A DNA stretch of 64,000 nt, taken from NCBI GenBank assembly GCA_963704855.1, contig CAVPHY010000028.1:1240001-1304000 (forward strand), read 5' to 3'. The notes below the pieces were generated by a model that was given only the letters and a program-made list of their open reading frames with translations, ran no database searches and was not told the origin of the DNA. Below, in pieces: positions 46,007 to 54,924 of this stretch. Origin of the DNA: SZUA-36 sp963704855 (GTDB taxonomy: Bacteria > Pseudomonadota > Gammaproteobacteria > Xanthomonadales > SZUA-36). The translations under genes and the position numbers were made by a program. The first letter of the stretch is position 1. Every line of letters starts with the position of its first letter.

Positions 46007-46930
46007 ATGTTAGCGAAGCTGCGCTATGGCCTGCAAGGCGCAATCGTGATCCTGGTCGTGTCCGTCAGTACCGTCGTTTTAACGACGGTCATATTCGCCG
46101 GATCGCTATTCAAACTGATCGCACCTCGGGGCAGGGTACAAAATGCCATGACCCACTGGTTGTCTTCGCTCGGTGAGTTATGGGTTTCGGTCAACAGTTT
46201 TGCAGTGCGGTTTTACCGGGACCTTGAATGGGATGTGCACATGCCCGAGGGCATCAGTCACCAGGGCCGCTACCTGGTTTTTTGCAATCACCAGTCGGGC
46301 GTTGACATCCTCGCTATGCAGCACTGCCTGAACCGGCGCGCGCCTTTCGGGCGGTATTTGCTCAAGCACCAGCTGATCTGGGTGCCGGTCCTGGGTGTCG
46401 CATGGTGGGCGCTGGATATGGCGTTTTTGCGCCGCTACAGCAAGCAGGAACTGCTAAAAAACCCCTCGCTTCGTGGTAAGGACCTGGAAAATGCCGCACG
46501 CGCCTGCGAAAAGCTGAAACACATCCCGGTTTCGATGATGACATTCCCCGAGGGAACACGCTTGACCGAGGCCAAGAGGCAGGCGCAAAACTCACCTTAC
46601 ACGCACCTTTTGAGGCCACGTTACGGGGGGGTCGGGCAGGTGTTGTATTCATTCGATGATGCACTGGACAGCCTGATCGATGTCACCATCATCTATCCAA
46701 ACGGCACGCCAACCGTCTGGCAGTACGTATCGGGTCAGGTGAAAAAAATTGACGTGTATATCAAACTGCGCCCCATTGATGCGGAGCTTCGAGGCCAGGA
46801 TTTCCGGGACGACCCGGTCGCAAAGAACAGGCTGAAGACCTGGCTGGGTGAAATCTGGGAGGAAAAAGACCGCTTGATAAGCCATACTTTGAAAAGTGAC
46901 CCGGCTTCGACATCCGGGAGAAATAGCTGA
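46007..46930 (+). CDS. 1-acylglycerol-3-phosphate acyltransferase family protein (YihG-like)
   Basis: A 307-residue inner-membrane acyltransferase. An N-terminal helix (about residues 9-35) precedes the PlsC-type motifs: NHQSGVDIL (a HxxxxD variant, about 96-104), FLRRYSK, and FPEGTRLT. It should acylate lysophosphatidic acid or a related lipid. It follows the methyltransferase gene by 14 bases. Confidence 0.88.
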   Translation: MLAKLRYGLQGAIVILVVSVSTVVLTTVIFAGSLFKLIAPRGRVQNAMTHWLSSLGELWVSVNSFAVRFYRDLEWDVHMPEGISHQGRYLVFCNHQSGVDILAMQHCLNRRAPFGRYLLKHQLIWVPVLGVAWWALDMAFLRRYSKQELLKNPSLRGKDLENAARACEKLKHIPVSMMTFPEGTRLTEAKRQAQNSPYTHLLRPRYGGVGQVLYSFDDALDSLIDVTIIYPNGTPTVWQYVSGQVKKIDVYIKLRPIDAELRGQDFRDDPVAKNRLKTWLGEIWEEKDRLISHTLKSDPASTSGRNS

Positions 46931-46959
46931 GAACAAGCAACCACCAGGATTTGAAAAAT

Positions 46960-47763
46960 ATGACTGAAGAGCAGGCCCCCCGGACACCCATACAACCCAA
47001 GGCAATGCTGGTGCCCTGTCGTTCGCTCAAAGCGGGTGCGGCCTTCGGCTGGTTAAAAGCAGGTTGGAAAGATTTCGGAAACGCACTGTCCATCAGCTTG
47101 GCGTATGGTCTTTTTGTTTTCCTGGTCAGCGTATTGGTGGCCTTTCTTTCTTGGAAACTGGGTGGTTTCGTTTTACTACTGAGTGCGCTGTCGGGTTTTG
47201 TGTTTGTCGCCCCGATGCTCGCGTTTGGACTTTATTCGGTCAGCAGGCAGTTGTGTGAAGGCAAGACGCCCGACCTGGCGCACACTATCAGTGCGATTAA
47301 GCGGCCGCTGGGTAACGCCATGGTGTACACACTGGTGTTGCTGGTCATTTTCCTGCTATGGGCGAGGGCCGGTATGATGGTCCAGGTGTTTTTCCCGTTG
47401 GGGGGCAAACCTGAATGGGGTCATATCATCACCTTTTTGCTGATTGGCTCTGCAGTCGGGTCAATATTTGCCTTTGTGAGTTTCGCAGCCAGCGTGTTTT
47501 CGCTACCGATGCTGGCCAATCGCGATATCGACGTCATCACCGCCGTGATCTCCAGTATTAATGCCGTATTGCGTAACAAACCCGCCATGTTTGTCTGGGC
47601 ATTCCTTATTTGCTCATTGACGGGACTCGGGTTTCTGACCGCAGGTATTGGCCTGATAATCATCATACCCTGGCTGGCCTACGCCACCTGGCACGGTTAC
47701 CGGGCTGCATTGGATGTAAACGGATGGGCGATACTGGCACGGGAAGATTCCGAAAAAACCTGA
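46960..47763 (+). CDS. DUF2189 family membrane protein
   Basis: A 267-residue protein with six predicted helices (hydrophobic stretches from about residue 45 to 245) and a short cytosolic N-terminus. The pattern GWLKAGWKDF near the first helix, and WHGYRAAL after the last, match the DUF2189 family of unknown function. ATG 46960 with AGGA 10 bases upstream is preferred to TTG 46951. It lies 29 bases after the acyltransferase gene. Confidence 0.85.
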   Translation: MTEEQAPRTPIQPKAMLVPCRSLKAGAAFGWLKAGWKDFGNALSISLAYGLFVFLVSVLVAFLSWKLGGFVLLLSALSGFVFVAPMLAFGLYSVSRQLCEGKTPDLAHTISAIKRPLGNAMVYTLVLLVIFLLWARAGMMVQVFFPLGGKPEWGHIITFLLIGSAVGSIFAFVSFAASVFSLPMLANRDIDVITAVISSINAVLRNKPAMFVWAFLICSLTGLGFLTAGIGLIIIIPWLAYATWHGYRAALDVNGWAILAREDSEKT

Positions 47764-47824
47764 TAGCTGAATTCCCTCCCGTGCCTGAAACAAACCACGC
47801 CTGACCTGTCAGGTCATCAGCTTA

Positions 47825-48853
47825 CTAGTCTTTTTCCAGACCCAGCCGTTTATGCATGATTGGACTGGTGGTGGTGTATTGCAGGAATACACGCTTATTC
47901 GGGTCGAGGTGTTTTTGTACGCCAAAGGCCGCCAGTGCAGCTTCGTGGAAGCCGCTCAGAATAAGCTTTTTCTTACCCGGATAGGTGTTGATATCACCCA
48001 CGGCAAAAATGCCGGTCTCGCTGGTCTCAAACTTCTCGGTATCCACGCGAATCTGGCGTTTGTCGATATCCAGACCCCATTCGGCGATTGGCCCGAGGTT
48101 GGGTGACAAACCCCAAAACACGTAGACCTCGTCTGCGGTGATCTCATGGGTAGTGCCATCCGCATCTGCCACGCTGAGACCCTGCAACACACCTTCGTCG
48201 GATAGCACTTCGCGCACCATGCCATGAAATTCCCGCAGGGCGCCTGTGTTTGCCAGCGACTTCATTTTTTTGACCGAAGCCGGTTGCGCCCGGTATTCGA
48301 CCCGTCGGTGGATCAATGTAAGGCTCTTAACCTTGTCGTGTAGTTCGAGTGTCCAGTCGAGTGCCGAGTCACCGCCACCGAGGATGATGATATTTTTGCC
48401 GGCGACATCCTCTTTGTCGTTGATTTTGTAATGAATGCTCTTGCCGTTGAAATCAACCGCGCCCGGCGCACGCAACTGGCGTGGCTGAAAGGCGCCAAGA
48501 CCTGCGGCGATGATGACGGTGGCCGTATCAAACTCGGTGCCGGCTGATGTAACCAGTGCGAAACGGCCATTATCCTTACGCTCCAGCCCGGTAACTGTTT
48601 GTCCCAGGTGGAATTGCGCCTTGAATGGTTCAATCTGCTCCATCAGCCTGTCAATGAGTTCCTGCGCGCCGATAACGGGGTAAGCGGGGATGTCATAAAT
48701 AGGCTTTTCCGGGTACAACTCGCCACACTGGCCGCCAACACCGGCTAACGAGTCCACCACGTGCGCGTGAATATCCAGCAAGCCGAGTTCGAATACCTGG
48801 AACAGACCGGCAGGACCGGCACCGATGATAACTACGTCTGTATGGATGGGCAT
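47825..48853 (-). CDS. Thioredoxin-reductase-like ferredoxin--NADP reductase
   Basis: A 342-residue flavoprotein. The FAD motif GAGPAGLFQ lies near the N-terminus and the NADP motif GGGDSALDWTLEL in the middle. The TrxR-type CxxC is absent; GVGGQCGELYPEKPIYDIP is typical of the ferredoxin-NADP reductase branch. It supplies electrons to ferredoxin or flavodoxin. ATG 48853 has GGAG 6 bases upstream. Its promoter region contains the repeat element at 48938-49036. Confidence 0.88.
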   Translation of the reverse strand: MPIHTDVVIIGAGPAGLFQVFELGLLDIHAHVVDSLAGVGGQCGELYPEKPIYDIPAYPVIGAQELIDRLMEQIEPFKAQFHLGQTVTGLERKDNGRFALVTSAGTEFDTATVIIAAGLGAFQPRQLRAPGAVDFNGKSIHYKINDKEDVAGKNIIILGGGDSALDWTLELHDKVKSLTLIHRRVEYRAQPASVKKMKSLANTGALREFHGMVREVLSDEGVLQGLSVADADGTTHEITADEVYVFWGLSPNLGPIAEWGLDIDKRQIRVDTEKFETSETGIFAVGDINTYPGKKKLILSGFHEAALAAFGVQKHLDPNKRVFLQYTTTSPIMHKRLGLEKD

Positions 48854-48937
48854 ATTGGCTCCGGTCTGTACGAACAACGTCATTATTGATTGACCTGATA
48901 ACTTGGGTCAAAGTGTATAGAATCAAGTGTGGTTGAA

Positions 48938-49036
48938 GGGGTCAGGTACATTTAGCCGGAGTGATCATTGAAGTTAAACCAACCACAGACCCTGGGCTAA
49001 ATGTACCTGACCCCTTACCTGAATGTACCTGACCCC
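48938..49036. repeat. REP/MITE-like repeat element with GGGGTCAGGTACATT motifs
   Basis: A perfect 20-bp inverted repeat, GGGGTCAGGTACATTTAGCC (48938-48957) and its complement (48995-49014), surrounds a 37-base loop. A third copy, AATGTACCTGACCCC, follows at 49022-49036. This motif resembles dispersed elements mobilised by REP-associated tyrosine transposases; no transposase is nearby. It fills the divergent promoter space between the reductase and ung. Confidence 0.8.
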
Positions 49037-49051
49037 GTACGGATAAGTGAG

Positions 49052-49732
49052 ATGAGAAAAATCCAGTTGCATGAATCCTGGCTTAGCCTGTTGGAGGATC
49101 AATTCGAACAGGAGTATATGCATAAGCTGCGTCAATTCCTCGTCACCCGGAAACAGCACCGCGCTGTGATTTATCCACCAGGCCCGCAGATTTTTAACGC
49201 ACTTAACAGCACGCCGATTGAGCAGGTGCGTGTCGTCATACTCGGGCAAGACCCTTACCATGGACCGGGGCAGGCCCATGGCCTGTGTTTTTCGGTGCAA
49301 CCCGGGGTCCGGGTTCCCCCGTCGCTCGCCAACATCTACCGGGAAATCCAGGAGGACCTGGGTATCGCACCGCCACACCATGGCTGTTTGCAATCGTGGG
49401 CAGAGCAGGGTGTTTTATTACTTAACGCGGTATTGACCGTCGAGCGTGGGCAGGCCGGATCGCACCAGGGCAAGGGCTGGGAAATCTTCACCGATGCGGT
49501 CGTGCAGTTATTGAACGACAAAAGGCAAAATCTGGTTTTTATGTTGTGGGGAACTTACGCGTGGAAAAAGGGTGCGGTTATCGACCGCAGAAAACACCTG
49601 GTGCTCAAGGCCCCGCACCCGTCACCGCTTTCGGCGCACCGGGGATTTCTTGGCTGCAGGCATTTCTCCAGTGCTAATGAATACCTTCAGCAGCATCAAC
49701 TGCAGGCAATTGACTGGAGCGTGCCGTCGTAA
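49052..49732 (+). CDS. ung: Uracil-DNA glycosylase
   Basis: A 226-residue family 1 UDG that removes uracil from DNA. The catalytic water-activating motif is GQDPYHGPGQAHGL (about residues 65-78), and the DNA-binding His motif is HPSPLSAHRGF. ATG 49052 gives the normal length; an upstream in-frame ATG at 49001 lies inside the repeat element and is rejected. Confidence 0.95.
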   Translation: MRKIQLHESWLSLLEDQFEQEYMHKLRQFLVTRKQHRAVIYPPGPQIFNALNSTPIEQVRVVILGQDPYHGPGQAHGLCFSVQPGVRVPPSLANIYREIQEDLGIAPPHHGCLQSWAEQGVLLLNAVLTVERGQAGSHQGKGWEIFTDAVVQLLNDKRQNLVFMLWGTYAWKKGAVIDRRKHLVLKAPHPSPLSAHRGFLGCRHFSSANEYLQQHQLQAIDWSVPS

Positions 49733-49765
49733 AATAAGTCAGAATACTGGCTTTGGGCAAACACA

Positions 49766-52003
49766 ATGGCTGGCATGAATCTCAATCATCTACCGCAGGG
49801 GCTTCAGGACATCCTGCAAAAAAACAAGCTGGCCGGGGATTTCTGGGGTGGCTTTGCCGCCATGCTGGTCGCACTGCCATCGGCTATCGCCTTCGGGGTG
49901 ACGATCTACGCGGCCATCGGCCCGTCCTATGCAAGTCTTGGGGCCATCGCAGGCATACTGGGCGCGACCGCTTTGGGTCTGTTTGCGCCGGCCCTGGGTG
50001 GCACCAACCGGTTGATCACCGCGCCCTGCGCTCCGGCAGCGGCGGTAATGGCCGCATTTGCGATCGAAGCGGTCAGGCAGGGCATACCGGCCGGGTCTGT
50101 GGTCCTGTTACTCACGGTACTTGGTTTGCTGACCGGTATCATCCAGTTCTTTCTCGGCAGGGTCCGGGTCGGCAGTTTTATCAAGTACATTCCTTATCCG
50201 GTCGTCAGTGGCTACCTGAGTGGTGTAGGTCTGATCATCATCGGCAGCCAGTTACCAAAATTTCTTGGTGCGCCTGAACAGACATCGTGGTGGCAGACCC
50301 TGCACTCCCCGGGTTTATGGCAGTGGCAGGCCCTGGTGGTGGGCGCGGTTACCGTACTCGTCATGCTGATAGCGCCCCGGTTTACCAAGCTGGTTCCTGC
50401 CGCGATATTGGGTTTGCTGGCCGGCGTTCTGGCCTATTTCGGAATCGCACTGATAGACCAGTCGCTGTTGACGACAACGGATAACCCCTTGATTATCGGA
50501 CAACTGCCGGGAGAGGCTCATGGCCTGTTTGAAGCGATCACCGGGCGCTGGCTGGAGATAGGCGAACTCAAGGTGAGCCAGGTCGCCAGTCTGTTGCTGC
50601 CGGCGCTGACCCTGGCCGTGTTGTTGTCGATCGACACGCTCAAGACCTGTGTCGTACTGGATGCGATGACCCGCAGTCGCCACGACTCCAACCGTGAACT
50701 GGTCGCCCAGGGTGTTGCAAACGTCGCTTCCGCATGTATCGGCGGCATGCCCGGCGCAGGGCAGATGGGAGCGACCATGGTGAACCTTTCGAGTGGCGGA
50801 CAAACGCGTCTGTCGGGCGCCTTCGAAGGCATACTGGCGCTGCTCGCCTTTGTACTGCTGGGATGGCTGGTGGCCTGGATCCCGGTTGCTGCACTGGCCG
50901 GGATTCTGATTATCGTCGGTGTGCGCATGATCGACCGCAAGAGTTTCAGCCTGCTGGGTTCACGCCTGACCATATTTGATTTCCTGGTGATCGCAGCGGT
51001 TGTAGTCACTGCGGTTACCACGAGCCTGATCGTGGCCTCCGGGATCGGCATCGCGTTGTCCATGCTGCTGTTCATACGCGAGCAGTTGTCCAGCTCGGTG
51101 ATCCGCCGCAAGACCCACGGTGACCAGGTATTCGCCAGGCGGCGCCGGTCGAAGCAGGAAATGAAGTTGCTGGAACAGCAGGGCGACCATACCGTGATCG
51201 TCGAGTTGCAGGGCAGTCTGTTCTTTGGCACCAAGGATCAGCTATTCGGTGCGCTGGAGCCCGAACTGAAAAAATGCACCTATTTTATTATCGACATGCG
51301 CCGGGTGCAGGGGGTGGACGTTTCGGTCGCGCAGGTTCTGAACCAGATTCGCGAGGCCATCGTGGAACGCAAGGGTTATTTGATTTTTACCGATCTGCCG
51401 CAAAGCCTGCCAAATGGTCGCAATATCGAGAGCTTTCTGCAGCAGATGAAGATCACTACGGATAGCGAACACGTCAAGGTATTTCCAAGACGCGACGACG
51501 CCCAGGTGTGGGTCGAGGAGCAAATCCTGGGGATTGAGAGCCAGGCCAAGCAGGATGAAACCCTGTTCGAGCTACAGGAAATGGAGGTGGTGAAAGGCCT
51601 CAAGCCGGAGACCGTGGCTGCGTTTGAAGCCTGTCTCGAGCCACGTTCCTACAAGGCGGGTGAAAAAATTTACTCTGTGGGTGACCGTGGTGATCAATTG
51701 TTCCTTATCCGGCAGGGTACGGTACACATGATGTTGCCATCCGAGGGCACCACCAGCCATCATCTCGCCACCTATGGCCGGGGCGATTTCTTCGGGGGCC
51801 TGTCTTTCCTCGACGGTCAACGCAGGGGCAACGAGGCCATTTCCCACACCGAGACGGAGTTATTGATGTTGCGCCGTGAGGCTTTTGATCGTCTTGAAGA
51901 ACAACACAAACGGTTCGCACAGAACCTGATCGAGGCGATCGCACGCGTACTTGCTATGCGTCTGCGCTACGGCGACATGGAACTTGCAGCTCTGCGTGAT
52001 TGA
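49766..52003 (+). CDS. SulP anion transporter fused to STAS and cyclic-nucleotide-binding domains
   Basis: A 745-residue protein. Residues about 1-430 form the SulP membrane domain (FWGGFAAMLVALPSAIAFG and GGMPGAGQMGATMVN are typical). A STAS domain follows at about 460-570 (FFIIDMRRVQGVDVS-like text). The C-terminal 120 residues form a cNMP-binding (Crp-type) fold: IYSVGDRGDQLFLIRQG, YGRGDFFGGLSFLDG. This three-part build suggests anion (sulfate or bicarbonate) uptake gated by a nucleotide. The key cAMP-contact residues of Crp (RE..TS) are replaced by GLSFLDGQRRG, so the ligand may differ. Confidence 0.9.
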   Translation: MAGMNLNHLPQGLQDILQKNKLAGDFWGGFAAMLVALPSAIAFGVTIYAAIGPSYASLGAIAGILGATALGLFAPALGGTNRLITAPCAPAAAVMAAFAIEAVRQGIPAGSVVLLLTVLGLLTGIIQFFLGRVRVGSFIKYIPYPVVSGYLSGVGLIIIGSQLPKFLGAPEQTSWWQTLHSPGLWQWQALVVGAVTVLVMLIAPRFTKLVPAAILGLLAGVLAYFGIALIDQSLLTTTDNPLIIGQLPGEAHGLFEAITGRWLEIGELKVSQVASLLLPALTLAVLLSIDTLKTCVVLDAMTRSRHDSNRELVAQGVANVASACIGGMPGAGQMGATMVNLSSGGQTRLSGAFEGILALLAFVLLGWLVAWIPVAALAGILIIVGVRMIDRKSFSLLGSRLTIFDFLVIAAVVVTAVTTSLIVASGIGIALSMLLFIREQLSSSVIRRKTHGDQVFARRRRSKQEMKLLEQQGDHTVIVELQGSLFFGTKDQLFGALEPELKKCTYFIIDMRRVQGVDVSVAQVLNQIREAIVERKGYLIFTDLPQSLPNGRNIESFLQQMKITTDSEHVKVFPRRDDAQVWVEEQILGIESQAKQDETLFELQEMEVVKGLKPETVAAFEACLEPRSYKAGEKIYSVGDRGDQLFLIRQGTVHMMLPSEGTTSHHLATYGRGDFFGGLSFLDGQRRGNEAISHTETELLMLRREAFDRLEEQHKRFAQNLIEAIARVLAMRLRYGDMELAALRD

Positions 52004-52030
52004 CAGGCATCAGCAGCTTCTGAAAAGAAT

Positions 52031-52435
52031 TTAACCGTCTACCTGTTTCAGTGTTGCGTCAATGGGCATCCAGTCAACGTGCCTGTCAAAAAATACATTG
52101 GCCTGTGGTCGGCGGTCAATTCCGTCATCCATGCTACCCAGGGCAACGTGTAGTTCACCGGCCCAGCGTTCGGAACGGAAAAACAGGCTGCTGCCGCACT
52201 TTTTGCAAAATCCGCGCTGAGCACCCGCTGATGAATCAAACCAGTTCAGCTGAGTCCCGGTATCTGTAATCTTCACTTGTCCGGATTCGAAACCGACCCA
52301 GGTGACATAACCCGCTCCGTGAGTCTTTCTGCACATGCTGCAATGGCAATGCGCACACCATTTGCTGGGCAAACTGGCCGTAAACCTGACCGCACCGCAA
52401 AAACAGCAGCCTTTTACCTGTTTGTCCGTGTTCAT
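52031..52435 (-). CDS. GFA/CENP-V family zinc protein
   Basis: A 134-residue protein of the glutathione-dependent formaldehyde-activating enzyme (GFA) fold. Cysteine groups CCFCGAV, CHCSMCRK and CKKCGS bind zinc. Family members are varied, and glutathione-formaldehyde chemistry is unproven for most. ATG 52435 has GAGG 8 bases upstream. It lies 10 bases after the MAPEG gene, itself linked to glutathione chemistry. Confidence 0.9.
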   Translation of the reverse strand: MNTDKQVKGCCFCGAVRFTASLPSKWCAHCHCSMCRKTHGAGYVTWVGFESGQVKITDTGTQLNWFDSSAGAQRGFCKKCGSSLFFRSERWAGELHVALGSMDDGIDRRPQANVFFDRHVDWMPIDATLKQVDG

Positions 52436-52445
52436 CAAGTGTTCC

Positions 52446-52877
52446 TCAGGCCTGAAAAATGATCCAGCCCAGCCGTACCCAGAAAGCGAGCAGGACGAAG
52501 GCGCTGATAATGAAGACCGCAAAGCGGTGCATGACCTTGTTATAGCCTACATGGATAAAACTGTGCACACAGCGTGTAGCAACAAATGTCCAGGCGAGTA
52601 TCACCAGTATGCTGTCCTGCACCATGAGTATCAGGGTCAACAGGATGGCGACGTAGAACAAAACGGGTAATTCAAACAGATTGGAGTAATTATCCGAAGC
52701 AGTGGCCGAGTCGGTCAGAAAATCCTTTGATCCGGAACGGGTTTTTATTTGCTGCGGATGAATCTGTTTCGATTTCATTTCCGCAACACGTCTTCGGTAC
52801 ATGATTGTCATAACCGTAAAAGTCAGGGCAACCTGTGCCAACAAGGGCAATAAAAGTGGTTTGAAATACATTCTCAA
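52446..52877 (-). CDS. MAPEG family membrane protein
   Basis: A 143-residue four-helix membrane protein of the MAPEG group (eicosanoid and glutathione metabolism in eukaryotes). ASDNYSNLFELPVLFYV (about residues 60-76) is the family core, followed by TRCVHSFIHVGYN. Bacterial members may act as glutathione transferases. It precedes the GFA gene by 10 bases. Confidence 0.88.
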   Translation of the reverse strand: MRMYFKPLLLPLLAQVALTFTVMTIMYRRRVAEMKSKQIHPQQIKTRSGSKDFLTDSATASDNYSNLFELPVLFYVAILLTLILMVQDSILVILAWTFVATRCVHSFIHVGYNKVMHRFAVFIISAFVLLAFWVRLGWIIFQA

Positions 52878-53119
52878 CTCCAGGACCAGGGCTTAATCCG
52901 CGTCATCTTAGCAGAGGGGCGGGCGCTTGTGGATTGCAGGGCGGAACAGAATGCCCTTGTGATGAAGAAGCGGGGGCGAGAACTGTTTGTAAAGGTCTCG
53001 GGCTGTGAAAACATTCACCAGGAAGTTTTCGCCCCCACTGTATCCAAATGGGTTCAGATGCGCCTGCAGGTGGTCAGCCTGTCATACCGGAGCGGGTCCC
53101 GTTTGAATATAAACTGTAT

Positions 53120-53359
53120 TTACCAATCGTAACCCCGGCGCTGCCGGTACGAGCGGTAAGTGACCGGCGGCGCGTAAAGGGCGGCATCAATGATGGACCA
53201 AAGATGAATTACCCAGCCCAGCAAGATGATCCATAACAGGATGGACATGACGAACATGAATCCCGCCAGTATCCAGCGCCCCTGCAACAACTGACCGAGA
53301 CCCGGGATAAAAAAGCTGCATAATGCTGCAATCACATTGCCTGCTGAACCACGACCCAT
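53120..53359 (-). CDS. Small two-helix membrane protein (TM2-like)
   Basis: A 79-residue protein. A glycine-rich first hydrophobic stretch (FFIPGLGQLLQG, residues about 16-27) and a second (MFVMSILLWIILLGWVIHLW, about 36-55) leave a polar tail. The GLGQ...GRW pattern resembles TM2-domain proteins. The AGGAGATAAC-type ribosome site just upstream supports the start. Function unknown. Confidence 0.65.
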   Translation of the reverse strand: MGRGSAGNVIAALCSFFIPGLGQLLQGRWILAGFMFVMSILLWIILLGWVIHLWSIIDAALYAPPVTYRSYRQRRGYDW

Positions 53360-53612
53360 TGTTATCTCCTTGTGTGCTCAAACCATTGCTGATATGTTTG
53401 ATGCAGTATTCGTGCCATTCCGCGTGCAGGCAAGAAGAATAGCGCTGTAACACTTATAAACCGCCCCTTTGCGGATTTTATGTTGTACGGGTGCAATGTT
53501 GTTCCTAACGGTCGTAACGTGGCCGTTTGAGATGAACTCTCAAAAAATGGCGAAATTCACCAACTTCGAAAAGATCCGCTGAAAAGCCAAATTGAATGCG
53601 GTTTGAAGCCGT

Positions 53613-53629
53613 CGGACGTATAATGTCCG
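53613..53629 (+). promoter_or_regulatory. icd -10 box within an inverted repeat
   Basis: TATAAT at 53619-53624 is framed by CGGAC (53613-53617) and GTCCG (53625-53629), so a dimeric regulator could block the -10. It lies 37 bases before the icd ATG. No matching -35 at 17 bases is evident. The rest of the 306-base gap 53360-53665 holds no gene. Confidence 0.5.
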
Positions 53630-53665
53630 GCGAATTTGAATTCATATTAAACAGGAACCAGAACC

Positions 53666-54910
53666 ATGAGCTATGAACACATAAAAATACCCGCCAGCGG
53701 CGATAAAATTAAAATTGAAAATAACAAGTTGGTCGTAAGCGATAACCCGATCCTGGGCTTTATCGAGGGCGATGGAATCGGTGGCGATATTACCCGCGCA
53801 TCCATGCGGGTCTGGAATGCTGCAGTTGAAAAGGCCTATGGTGGAAAACGCAAGGTTCATTGGGCGGAATTGTTTCTGGGTGAAAAAGCCGCCGGTATCT
53901 ATGACGGCAATTATTTTCCTGCCGAGACCCTGGATGCCGTCAAGGATCTTGTTGTTTCAGTCAAAGGACCGCTGACAACCCCGGTTGGCGGTGGCTTCCG
54001 TTCATTGAACGTATCACTTCGCCAGGACCTGGATCTGTATGCCTGTGTACGGCCGGTGGAGTATTTTGAAGGCGTACCCTCACCGATGAAGCGCCCTGAA
54101 GATGTTAACGCGATTATTTTCAGGGAGAACACAGAAGACGTTTACGCCGGTATCGAATATGAAGCCGGTACAGCCGAGAACGAGAAGCTGGCCAAATTCC
54201 TGCGTGAGGAAATGGGCGCGCAGTTTTTCGAAGGTGCAGGTCTCGGTATCAAGCCGATTTCAGCGTTTGGTTCAAAACGACTGGTGCGCAAGGCGATCCA
54301 GTATGCGATTGACCATAACCACGACAGCGTGACCCTCGTTCACAAGGGCAACATCCAGAAGTTCACCGAAGGCGCTTTCCGTAAATGGGGCTACGAGGTT
54401 GCAGCCGAAGAGTTTGCTGACCAGACCATAACCGAGGCGGACCTGTGGGATAAATATGATGGTAAGCGCCCGGAAGGCAAAGTGGTCATGAAGGACCGTA
54501 TCGCCGATATCATGTTCCAGTTGATGCAATTGCGTCCTGCGGAATTCAGTGTTTTGGCGACGACCAACCTCAATGGTGATTACCTGTCAGATGCACTGGC
54601 CGCAGAAGTAGGTGGTATGGGTATCGCCCCGGGCGCCAACATGGCGGATCATATCGCCGTATTCGAAGCAACCCACGGTACGGCACCCAAGTATGCCAAC
54701 CTCGACAAGGTGAACCCCAGTTCGCTGATGTTCTCAGGTTCGATGATGTTTGAATACATAGGCTGGACCGAAGTAACCGCGCTGATCTCCAAGGCATTCG
54801 GTAAAACCATCAAGCAGAAAATCGTAACCTACGATTTTGCACGCCAGATGGAAGGTGCCAAAGAGGTTTCAACTTCTGCCTTTGCGGATGCTGTTATCAG
54901 CAATATGTAA
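53666..54910 (+). CDS. icd: Isocitrate dehydrogenase (NADP+)
   Basis: A 414-residue TCA-cycle enzyme converting isocitrate to 2-oxoglutarate. Substrate-binding RSLNVSLRQDLDLYACVRP (about residues 112-130) includes the Ser that AceK phosphorylates in E. coli. IIFRENTEDVYAGIE and NLNGDYLSDALAAEVGGMG are complete. Length matches bacterial NADP-type enzymes, and APKYANLDKVNP carries the Lys/Tyr that favour NADP. It has its own promoter, and the DUF455 gene follows after 14 bases. Confidence 0.97.
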   Translation: MSYEHIKIPASGDKIKIENNKLVVSDNPILGFIEGDGIGGDITRASMRVWNAAVEKAYGGKRKVHWAELFLGEKAAGIYDGNYFPAETLDAVKDLVVSVKGPLTTPVGGGFRSLNVSLRQDLDLYACVRPVEYFEGVPSPMKRPEDVNAIIFRENTEDVYAGIEYEAGTAENEKLAKFLREEMGAQFFEGAGLGIKPISAFGSKRLVRKAIQYAIDHNHDSVTLVHKGNIQKFTEGAFRKWGYEVAAEEFADQTITEADLWDKYDGKRPEGKVVMKDRIADIMFQLMQLRPAEFSVLATTNLNGDYLSDALAAEVGGMGIAPGANMADHIAVFEATHGTAPKYANLDKVNPSSLMFSGSMMFEYIGWTEVTALISKAFGKTIKQKIVTYDFARQMEGAKEVSTSAFADAVISNM

Positions 54911-54924
54911 CCGGGATCCTTGCT

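Noticed and set aside
48938..49014. Rho-independent terminator
   Set aside because: The loop is 37 bases and no T-run follows; both neighbouring genes start here rather than end.
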